In this document: positions 1 through 6,428 of the stretch, piece after piece
Layout of the letters: the number at the start of each line of letters is the position of its first letter
Numbering within the stretch: the first letter of the stretch is position 1
NCBI GenBank assembly: GCA_027083655.1
Contig: JALWNS010000509.1
Coordinates: forward strand, 1-9,346
DNA: 9,346 nt
Reading direction: 5' to 3'
Origin: Bacteroidales bacterium
GTDB lineage: Bacteria; Bacteroidota; Bacteroidia; Bacteroidales; S143-33
The notes under the pieces: model-generated
The model's input: the letters and a program-made list of their open reading frames with translations, nothing else
Database searches by the model: none
What the model was told of the DNA's origin: nothing
Translations under genes and position numbers: made by a program

Positions 1-1224
1 GGCCTTGCCATTGCCAAAATACTTTTCAATAAAATATTTTACAGGTATTAATGAAGAAAAATAGCCTATAATAGAAACTATCACAATTGTAAGGGCAACA
101 TCTGTAGCTTTTAATACCACGGGATAAGGCAGATACATCAAACTAGTAGTAGAAGGAAATTTCAACAAACCAAAATACTTCTGAGCCAGAACAAGGGCAA
201 CACCAAATAATATACCCATCACAATACCAAGTGAATTTATTATAAGTCCCTGGTTTATAAAAATCTTTTTCAAAGTACTACTATCTGCACCAAGAAAATT
301 AAGTATCTCAATATCATCGCGTTTGTCAATAATTAACATCGAAATAGTAGCTATCACATTAAATGAAGCAATGATAATAATGAATGTCAATATCATAATA
401 ATAGCCAGGCGCTCCGAACGGACTATCTTGTAAAACATTTGTTGCTGTTCAAACCTGTTCTTAACCAAAAACTCACCACCTAATCTTTGCTGCAATGCCT
501 TCTCTACAGACTGTACATTAGCATCTTGTGAAAGCTTTATCTCACAAGCCGTCGCTGTGTAACGGTCTAGATTCAACGTATTCTGCAAAAAGTCCAGTGG
601 CACAAAAATGTATTTATCATCAAACTCCTTGTGCACAGCAAATATACCTGCAGGGAAAATATGAGTACGCACAAACATCTGGGATATATCAAAACTAATC
701 TTAGACTTTGGCCGCGGCAACCATAACTTCAGCGATCCCATAAAATTTAATTGCACACCAAGGTTATATGCTATTCCTGATCCCACCACTGCCATTGGAC
801 GGGATTTATAATAAAGCAAAAACTCGCCATAAGTTACCATTGTATCAAGGCCTGTGACTTTAACAAAGTTCTCATCCACACCCTTGACATAACCAATGTA
901 TTGCTTATCTTCATATTCTATCAAAGCATTATCAGTCATCACAAAACTCCATGCCCTAATGCCCTCCACACTGTCCAATACACGTGCTACATCACGGCTA
1001 TCAAAATACTTTCCTTCTGTTGACACTATTTTCAGGTCAGGATTAAAAGCATTGAGCATGGACCGGGCCATATCCTCAAAGCCATTAAAAATAGATAACA
1101 CTATAATCAATGCCGCCGAACCAAAAGCTATACCTATCAATGCTATAGCAGAGATAAGGTTAATAACATTTGTCGATTTGCGCGAAAAAAAATAACGGCG
1201 TGCTATGTACAACGGAAACCTCAT
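1..1224 (-). CDS. LolC/LolE-like ABC transporter permease (FtsX/MacB family), 3' end cut off
   Basis: The frame is open for 408 codons from the ATG at 1224 to the window edge with no stop, so the C-terminus lies outside, probably only a few residues away judging by family length. The N-terminus (IARRYFFSRKSTNVINLIS) is the conserved entry of LolC/LolE-type permeases. Hydrophobic segments at about residues 21-46, 272-297, 321-347 and 372-396 give the four-helix FtsX layout, with a large extracytoplasmic domain (about 48-268) between helices 1 and 2 and the cytoplasmic coupling stretch IIDKRDDIEILNFLGA (about 298-313). Family knowledge: such permeases pair with a LolD-like ATPase to extract lipoproteins or other lipidated substrates from the inner membrane. 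No ATPase gene is in the window, so the substrate is not shown. The start codon overlaps the upstream methyltransferase stop as ATGA (1221-1224), which suggests translational coupling. Family call is confident; lipoprotein export specifically is an inference. Confidence 0.9.
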   Translation of the reverse strand, partial: MRFPLYIARRYFFSRKSTNVINLISAIALIGIAFGSAALIIVLSIFNGFEDMARSMLNAFNPDLKIVSTEGKYFDSRDVARVLDSVEGIRAWSFVMTDNALIEYEDKQYIGYVKGVDENFVKVTGLDTMVTYGEFLLYYKSRPMAVVGSGIAYNLGVQLNFMGSLKLWLPRPKSKISFDISQMFVRTHIFPAGIFAVHKEFDDKYIFVPLDFLQNTLNLDRYTATACEIKLSQDANVQSVEKALQQRLGGEFLVKNRFEQQQMFYKIVRSERLAIIMILTFIIIIASFNVIATISMLIIDKRDDIEILNFLGADSSTLKKIFINQGLIINSLGIVMGILFGVALVLAQKYFGLLKFPSTTSLMYLPYPVVLKATDVALTIVIVSIIGYFSSLIPVKYFIEKYFGNGKA

Positions 1225-2054
1225 TTCCTGGCTATTACCAAAAGAGAACCACCTTTAGGATTATGCACAATCGTATCCAGGTAATTAAGCACTAATGCAA
1301 CAGGCATAGTCAACAGGTAATAAAACGGCAATACTGCGAAAAACAAGAAGCTCTTGTTGAGCATAATTATCGGATATTTCATTGTTAGCTTCCATGCAAA
1401 GCCGCCATAAGCACCATACATAAACTTGACTTTGACATCCGAAAACCCTGCTTCCTTGAGCATCTGGCTCAAAGCATCAGGATCGTAGCCATCCCGCACA
1501 TGCTCATCAACAAATGACGAGACATCCCCTTCTTTATCCTCATGATCACCATGATCATGGTCATGATCACCATATAACGAAGGAGTTGACAAAATCAATG
1601 TACCACCCGGACGCAGGGAATGATAAAAATTCTGTATCACACGCCTGTCAGCCTCGATATGCTCAATAACCTCGATATTGAGAATCAAATCATAACACTG
1701 TTCGCATACATACTCCTCAAGCCGGCCTGTCTGAAATTTGACCCTCTGCCCCAATCCAATGTTACTAAAAAAACGGTTATTGTTATCTACCTGTGCCTGG
1801 TTAACATCTACTCCTGTTATCTGACACTGGGGACATTTACGGGCCAGATAATATGAATGCTGTCCCAATCCACTTCCTGCGTCTAATACTTTTGGACTTT
1901 CAGGAGCCTGCTCGGCCCATTTTTTTATCTCCCTGTGTATATGCCACGTACGTAATAAAAGAATATCTATCATGCGATAAAAGATTTTTCGCAGCCAAGG
2001 CCTGCGAAAAATCTTGTTCAAGAAATCTTTTATTGGCTCGTATTTCATTCCCAT
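1221..2054 (-). CDS. Class I SAM-dependent methyltransferase, probably membrane-associated, with two CxxC pairs and a His/Asp-rich loop
   Basis: The 277-residue protein has a Rossmann methyltransferase core: motif I VLDAGSGLG (56-64) for SAM binding, the acidic end of strand 2 in TGVDV (D83), strand 4 DLILNIEVIEHI (122-133) and the post-motif RPGGTLILSTPS (148-159). The acceptor is unknown. A basic amphipathic N-terminus (about 8-45) and a hydrophobic C-terminal stretch (about 229-259) suggest membrane attachment and perhaps a lipid-type substrate; this is inference. Its only four cysteines form C74-P-Q-C77 and C117-E-Q-C120. After strand 5 lies a loop DHDHDHGDHEDKE (163-175). I chose the ATG at 2054, which shares one base with the topA stop (TGATG). 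An in-frame GTG at 2057 (GTGA overlap) and an ATG at 2048 are alternatives. It is sandwiched between topA and the permease with overlaps on both sides, so it is almost certainly in the same operon. UbiE/UbiG-like annotations would be over-specific. Confidence 0.88.
   Translation of the reverse strand: MGMKYEPIKDFLNKIFRRPWLRKIFYRMIDILLLRTWHIHREIKKWAEQAPESPKVLDAGSGLGQHSYYLARKCPQCQITGVDVNQAQVDNNNRFFSNIGLGQRVKFQTGRLEEYVCEQCYDLILNIEVIEHIEADRRVIQNFYHSLRPGGTLILSTPSLYGDHDHDHGDHEDKEGDVSSFVDEHVRDGYDPDALSQMLKEAGFSDVKVKFMYGAYGGFAWKLTMKYPIIMLNKSFLFFAVLPFYYLLTMPVALVLNYLDTIVHNPKGGSLLVIARK
1541..1573. repeat. Short direct repeat and palindrome encoding the His/Asp-rich loop
   Basis: The 12-mer CATGATCACCAT occurs at 1541-1552 and again at 1562-1573. 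Between them is a 14-bp perfect palindrome ACCATGATCATGGT (1548-1561). On the minus strand this reads as alternating GAT/GAC and CAT codons and gives the DHDHDHGDH loop of the methyltransferase. The repetition looks like a small slippage-type expansion inside the gene, not a regulatory site. Its length could vary between strains; that is an inference. Confidence 0.6.
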
Positions 2055-4594
2055 CACTTAGACTTTTTAGATGACCTGGATTTGGATTGTTTTTCTTTCT
2101 TGGCTTGTTCCTGCTCCTCTGCTATTCGTATAGCTTCCTCGGCAGTGAGTTTTTCGATATCAATCTTGCCTGGCAGGTTGTAATACTTGTTGTTGTAATA
2201 AACCTGCAAATATTTACCACGTGCAGCACGTACTATCTTGACATCTGGATTATCCTCAAATTCCTTAACTGTACGTTTCTTTAATTTCTCGATGTGTTCT
2301 TCAATGACCTTTATAGCGTCCTCCTCTGTTATAGTCAACACATTGTATTTCAACGGAATAGAATAAAACTTATCCTGATAAAGCAGATAAGGTCCATATT
2401 TACCAATACCTAATGTTACCGGATGGCCATTGTATTGGCCTATTTGCTTTGGTAATTTACGCAGCTCCAGAGCCTGCTCCAGTGTTATCTGATTGATATT
2501 TATATTCTTAGGCAAATTAACAAAATGTGGCTTAGCCTCTCCTTTCTCATATTTACCGAATTGTATTACAGGACCATATTTTGTCCAACGGGTATAAACA
2601 GGAGTACCATCTGTGTCGTACCCCAGGAGTGTACCATTCGGGTCTTTGTATAGAAGCTCTAATGCCTGTTCCAGGGTAATATCATCAATATGAATGTGTT
2701 TTGGTATACTAGCAAATTTCAGGGGTTCTTTATCACCGAAATCTCCTAACTGTATCACAGGTCCATATTTAGCAATCTTGGCATAAACGTTACGGCCTGT
2801 CTCCGGGTCCTGGCCGAGCAATTTTTCTTTTTTCTCACGTGTTGCACTCTTTTCTGTCTCCTGCACTATCTCGTGGAAAGATTTATAAAACTGGTCAATA
2901 ACTTTGGTCCATTCTGCCTTGCCCGCAGCAATACGGTCAAAATCTTGCTCCACATTGGCAGTGAAACTATAATCTATGATCTGTGGAAAATGTTTCTTCA
3001 GAAAATCTGTCACTATCATGCCTATGTCTGTCGGAATGAGCTTATTTTTCTCTGCACCATATTTTTCTTTCTTAACTTCTTCTTTGATTTTGTTCTTTTC
3101 GAGGGTTATAACTTCTACATCACGCTCTCTTGCCGGAATGCTCCGCTTTATAACATAGCCCCTCTTCTGGATTGTATCTATTGTTGGGGCATATGTAGAT
3201 GGACGGCCAATGCCTAATTCTTCAAGCTTTCTTACCAAACTTGCTTCATTGTAGCGGGCTGGTGGATTAGAAAATTTTTGAACCGCCTTAGCTTCTAAAA
3301 GTTTCAGCTCCTGGCCAAGATTGAGAGGTGGCAATGTCTTTTCCTCTTCTGCTTCCTCTTCGACATCTATATCCTGGTACTGGTAAATCTTGAGATAACC
3401 ATCGAATTTGAGCACTTTGGAGCTTGCTACAAAGCTATATTTGTCATCCTCAGTACCTATGGTTATTGTGGTCTTGTCATAGACAGCTGCAGGCATCTGC
3501 GAAGCCAGGGTACGGTTGAATATCAATTCATAAAGACGCTGTTCGTCCTTGTTTGTACTCACTACACGTTCCATACTCGTAGGACGTATAGCCTCATGGG
3601 CTTCTTGTGCTCCTTTGATCTTGGTCTTATACTGGCGTGGCTTGGAATATTTATCCCCGAACTGGTCAACAATATACTGGCGAATCATCTCAATGGCTTC
3701 ATCAGCTAGGTTGGTGGAGTCTGTTCTCATGTATGTAATCTTTCCTTCCTCGTAAAGTTTCTGTGCTATTCTCATTGTCTTGGTTACGGTAAAGCCAAAC
3801 TTACGGCTGGCTTCCTGCTGCAAGCTAGAAGTGGTGAAAGGAGGCGCTGGATTTTTCTTAGCAGGCTTAGTCTCTATGTTCTTGACAGTAAACCCACCGT
3901 CTTTTATCTGCCTGAGGATCTCCAGGGCTTGTTCCTTTGTCTTAATTTTTTCTGGATAATCGGCCGAAAGTTGGTAAGCCTTGCCATCCTCTGCAATGAA
4001 TTCAAAAACAGCACTAATCTTATACCATGTATCAGGTTTAAAGCTCTTTATTTCCTCCTCCCTCTCCACAATTAGCCGTACTGCTACTGACTGCACGCGA
4101 CCTGCCGATAGCTTGTTCTGCACTTTTTTCCACAAAAGTTCGGACAACTCAAAACCAACCAGACGGTCAAGAATGCGGCGAGCTTGCTGTGCGTTCACCA
4201 GATTGTAATCTATCCAGCGCGGATTTTTTATAGCATTTTGGATAGCTTTCTTTGTAATCTCATGAAAAACAATACGCCTTGCTTTTTGCTCGTTAAGTCC
4301 CAATACCTCGGCCAGATGCCAGGCTATAGCTTCACCTTCGCGGTCTTCATCTGATGCCAACCATACAACCTCTGCTTGCTTAACTGCTTCCTTTAATTGT
4401 TGTATTATTTTCTTTTTATCTGGCTCTATAACATATGTTGGTTTATAATTATTCTCTACATCGACTCCCAAATTTTTTGTGGTTAGGTCTCGAATATGTC
4501 CATAACTCGGCTTAACTTCAAAATCTTTCCCAAGATATTTTTTTATTGTCTTTGCCTTCGCAGGTGACTCTACGATTACTAAATTTTTTGCCAT
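2054..4594 (-). CDS. topA: DNA topoisomerase I (type IA), zinc-finger-free form
   Basis: This 846-residue enzyme relaxes negative supercoils by a transient 5'-phosphotyrosine break in one strand. The Toprim domain is at the N-terminus: VIVESPAKAKTI with E9, then SDEDREGEAIAWHL with the metal ligands D82, D84 and E86. The catalytic tyrosine is Y288 in ITYMRTDSTNL, followed by R290. EAHEAIRPT (331-339) and LEELGIGRPSTYAPTI (457-472) are further type IA signatures. The C-terminus replaces zinc fingers with about four Toprim_Crpt-like repeats near 593-650, 658-714, 718-772 and 780-828, each with a K-Y/W-G-P-like core (IAKYGPVIQLG, WTKYGPVIQFG, IGKYGPYLLY, ARGKYLQVYY), then a Lys/Ser-rich tail (831-846) that probably binds DNA. 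I see no cysteine in the whole protein. The ATG at 4594 starts MAKNLVIVESP, exactly as the family does. Its stop overlaps the methyltransferase start. Upstream is a dyad element that may regulate it. Confidence 0.98.
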   Translation of the reverse strand: MAKNLVIVESPAKAKTIKKYLGKDFEVKPSYGHIRDLTTKNLGVDVENNYKPTYVIEPDKKKIIQQLKEAVKQAEVVWLASDEDREGEAIAWHLAEVLGLNEQKARRIVFHEITKKAIQNAIKNPRWIDYNLVNAQQARRILDRLVGFELSELLWKKVQNKLSAGRVQSVAVRLIVEREEEIKSFKPDTWYKISAVFEFIAEDGKAYQLSADYPEKIKTKEQALEILRQIKDGGFTVKNIETKPAKKNPAPPFTTSSLQQEASRKFGFTVTKTMRIAQKLYEEGKITYMRTDSTNLADEAIEMIRQYIVDQFGDKYSKPRQYKTKIKGAQEAHEAIRPTSMERVVSTNKDEQRLYELIFNRTLASQMPAAVYDKTTITIGTEDDKYSFVASSKVLKFDGYLKIYQYQDIDVEEEAEEEKTLPPLNLGQELKLLEAKAVQKFSNPPARYNEASLVRKLEELGIGRPSTYAPTIDTIQKRGYVIKRSIPARERDVEVITLEKNKIKEEVKKEKYGAEKNKLIPTDIGMIVTDFLKKHFPQIIDYSFTANVEQDFDRIAAGKAEWTKVIDQFYKSFHEIVQETEKSATREKKEKLLGQDPETGRNVYAKIAKYGPVIQLGDFGDKEPLKFASIPKHIHIDDITLEQALELLYKDPNGTLLGYDTDGTPVYTRWTKYGPVIQFGKYEKGEAKPHFVNLPKNININQITLEQALELRKLPKQIGQYNGHPVTLGIGKYGPYLLYQDKFYSIPLKYNVLTITEEDAIKVIEEHIEKLKKRTVKEFEDNPDVKIVRAARGKYLQVYYNNKYYNLPGKIDIEKLTAEEAIRIAEEQEQAKKEKQSKSRSSKKSK

Positions 4595-4611
4595 CAGTCA
4601 ATTTGATTTAA

Positions 4612-4643
4612 TTTGCTGGCAAAAATACACTTTTGCCAGCAAA
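4612..4643. promoter_or_regulatory. Double-palindrome dyad in the topA leader (candidate operator or RNA hairpin)
   Basis: A perfect 13-bp inverted repeat TTTGCTGGCAAAA (4612-4624) and TTTTGCCAGCAAA (4631-4643) flanks a 6-base spacer ATACAC. Each arm also contains a nearly palindromic 12-mer of the form TTTGCYRGCAAA (4612-4623 and 4632-4643), and the centres are 20 bp apart, about two helical turns. That spacing suits two protein dimers on one DNA face. As RNA, the minus-strand transcript would form a stable hairpin ending about 17 bases before the topA ATG, but no U-tract follows it, so it is a poor intrinsic terminator. A role as operator, attenuator or mRNA stability element for topA is inference. 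The rest of the 79-bp gap (4595-4673) is AT-rich without other visible features except a run of eight T at 4661-4668. Confidence 0.55.
4620..4627 (-). promoter_or_regulatory. Possible -7 box of a topA promoter
   Basis: On the minus strand this reads TATTTTTG, an exact match to the Bacteroidota -7 consensus TAnnTTTG, about 25 bases before the topA ATG. I see no matching -33 TTTG about 20 bases further upstream (that place reads ACAG), so the promoter is half-supported and the short motif could occur by chance in AT-rich DNA. It lies across the spacer and inner ends of the dyad at 4612-4643, so a protein bound to the dyad would occlude it. Confidence 0.3.
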
Positions 4644-4673
4644 ATTTCTGTAATATAAAATTTTTTTTGACAA

Positions 4674-6410
4674 TCAATCTCCAAGATAAGCACCTATTAC
4701 AAAACCATCTTTGAAATTATAAAACTTCAGGTATTTAAACCGCTCCCTTATATATTGCTCACTTGGATAAATTGAATCTGTTGGATCTTTCAAGTAAACA
4801 AGTATTGCATAATTTACTATTATCTCCTGCTTTACTTTCTGTAGTTGCAATTCTAATTTTTCATTTCTCTCATAACTAGGTAAAATAAACTGTACAGGCA
4901 AATGATAATAAGTGTATGATGGATCCAACAAGTATTTGAGGATATATACTTTATTGCTATATATCTTAAAATCAGGATTATAATAAATCGGTATAATCTG
5001 TTCTTTCAATGCTTTAAATGTGGGTGAATTAATATAAGGAGATGAAAATAAAACTCCCTCATCTGTCTCTGTATCAAAACTATTAGCCAAATATTCTTTT
5101 AAAAAATCTGTCTGTGGAAAAACTTTCTGCGAAGGATCATTAAAATGTAGCCACATAGCTTTACGAGCCTCTACATCTAGCTTATAACGAAACATACGGG
5201 TATAAAAATCCTTGGTTGGATAACAAATTGTATCCTTTAGTGTACATTTATGGGGCTCCCATACAACAGAAACTTTAATACTTGTATCCCCCTCTAAAAA
5301 AGACTTTAACAAATAAACTTTGTTTGTATAAACCCTATATACCAAACTATCCGATCTTAGCCGGGCCTTTAGGCTGTCAACAATAGCAGGAATCTTATAA
5401 TACTTTGACCTTATTAACACGCCCTGGGGAAACTCATAAAAAATATGGCTTCCGAAAAACTTCTGTAAATCTTCCTGGCTAGGGAAAATATTATTTTTCT
5501 CATCAGATGGGTAAAAATAAAGTATAACTGCCCTGTCCCTGTCAAAAAGCCCTTTTATATTATTCATTGACTTGGTAAATTGTTCTTTCCCCTGTCTCTT
5601 TTGCGGGAGCCACAATACTCTTTTATCCTGTGGTAAAAATTTCTTTATAAAAGTCCTGTTTGTTAAGACCCTGGTTATATTTGTATCTGTTCTTAGAATA
5701 CCCTTTAGACTATCCAACATTGCAGTAGAAAAGAAAAATACTGGTAATATAATAAAACCATCTTTTAGCTTGATAATATTGCTTGTACTAAAATACTTTT
5801 TTATCTCATCTATACCCGGATATTTGCTCGTATCTGTGTCAAAATAATAAACCACAAAAGCCTTCCCTTCATTTACCTGTATACTCTGACTTCTTATACT
5901 TTGCTTAAAACCGCTATTGGGCCTGCAAGGATCACCCTTGCACTTCACAGCTATTGACTTAATATCATAACCTGGCGCTATTTTTTTTAGCGTTTTTTCA
6001 CCATTCGTAAAAACTAGCTGTGGAAGCTTTACCCGCCTGGCGTAGTCCTTAAAGAAACCTTCTATATCAACATCCGAAAAACTATTGTCTATGATTATTG
6101 CTTTTTTATAACTCTTTACCTGTGCGAATGGAAACAGACTATCTATCTTTCTACTGTCAACCAATGTATCCCATAACAGCACAACCGTATTATAAGGCTT
6201 GACAAAAGTCAAATCCTGTGGTAAAGCTTGCATATTAAAGTCACTGAGCTTCTTCTGCAACGGGAAAATATCATTTGTATAAAAAACATCTATCTGATCC
6301 TTGTTTAAATGCTTGATATATGAAACAAGCTGTGTGTTTTCTTTACAACCAGCTAAAAAAATCAAAACCAGCAACAGTATAAACAATGTTTTCACTGACA
6401 ATCTTTGCAT
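4674..6410 (-). CDS. Repeat-containing outer-envelope lipoprotein of unknown function
   Basis: I do not recognise a named family. The 578-residue product begins with a lipoprotein signal: basic MQRLSVK, a hydrophobic core (8-19) and the lipobox L-A-G-C with C22 as the lipidated residue. The mature N-terminus CKEN carries a Lys-Glu pair that only weakly recalls surface-export signals of Bacteroidota lipoproteins. The rest is soluble, rich in Tyr, Phe, Lys and Asp, and consists of degenerate repeats of about 90-123 residues (see the repeat entry). Unit landmarks are a strand like RAVILYFYPSD, then FPS..DL..FF, GVLI, DSLK..L, V.TN.....L..FL and V.V.W.P. The only cysteines after C22 are C157 and C162 (CKGDPC), and C389 and C396. 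The ATG at 6410 is 18 bp after the S9 peptidase stop, with no Shine-Dalgarno, so the two are probably co-transcribed. Residue-level function such as binding or scaffold in the envelope cannot be stated. Confidence 0.85.
   Translation of the reverse strand: MQRLSVKTLFILLLVLIFLAGCKENTQLVSYIKHLNKDQIDVFYTNDIFPLQKKLSDFNMQALPQDLTFVKPYNTVVLLWDTLVDSRKIDSLFPFAQVKSYKKAIIIDNSFSDVDIEGFFKDYARRVKLPQLVFTNGEKTLKKIAPGYDIKSIAVKCKGDPCRPNSGFKQSIRSQSIQVNEGKAFVVYYFDTDTSKYPGIDEIKKYFSTSNIIKLKDGFIILPVFFFSTAMLDSLKGILRTDTNITRVLTNRTFIKKFLPQDKRVLWLPQKRQGKEQFTKSMNNIKGLFDRDRAVILYFYPSDEKNNIFPSQEDLQKFFGSHIFYEFPQGVLIRSKYYKIPAIVDSLKARLRSDSLVYRVYTNKVYLLKSFLEGDTSIKVSVVWEPHKCTLKDTICYPTKDFYTRMFRYKLDVEARKAMWLHFNDPSQKVFPQTDFLKEYLANSFDTETDEGVLFSSPYINSPTFKALKEQIIPIYYNPDFKIYSNKVYILKYLLDPSYTYYHLPVQFILPSYERNEKLELQLQKVKQEIIVNYAILVYLKDPTDSIYPSEQYIRERFKYLKFYNFKDGFVIGAYLGD
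4677..6293 (-). repeat. Five-fold degenerate protein repeats inside the lipoprotein gene
   Basis: Aligning the translation by eye gives first half-units starting at residues 102 (KKAIIIDN), 183 (KAFVVYYFD), 293 (RAVILYFY), 417 (KAMWLHFND) and 534 (YAILVYLKD). Second half-units are marked by V-x-T-N-like motifs at residues 42-46 (VFYTN), 133-136 (VFTN), 248-251 (VLTN), 360-363 (VYTN) and 483-486 (IYSN), each followed by a K-x-x-L-like helix end. The order is b, ab, ab, ab, ab, a: the protein starts with a second half and ends with a first half. Unit 1 is shorter because the GVLI stretch is missing. Nucleotide identity between units is not obvious, so the duplications are old. Confidence 0.7.
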
Positions 6411-6428
6411 AGGACTTATTTTGTTAAA

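Noticed and set aside
896..1195. Plus-strand open frame of 99 codons
   Set aside because: It lies wholly antisense to the well-supported permease coding frame, has no protein features of its own, and no promoter is visible.
1541..1573. TGATCA-rich palindromes considered as an operator or recombination site
   Set aside because: They sit inside a coding region and are fully explained by alternating Asp/His codons.
2873..3217. Plus-strand open frame of 114 codons inside topA
   Set aside because: Antisense shadow of the conserved topoisomerase core; its sequence shows no recognisable domain.
5976..5998. Terminator-like CGCTA, T-run, TAGCG, TTTTTT on the plus strand
   Set aside because: Only a 5-bp stem, antisense within the lipoprotein gene, and there is no plus-strand gene to terminate. 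It results from Lys/Ile codons.
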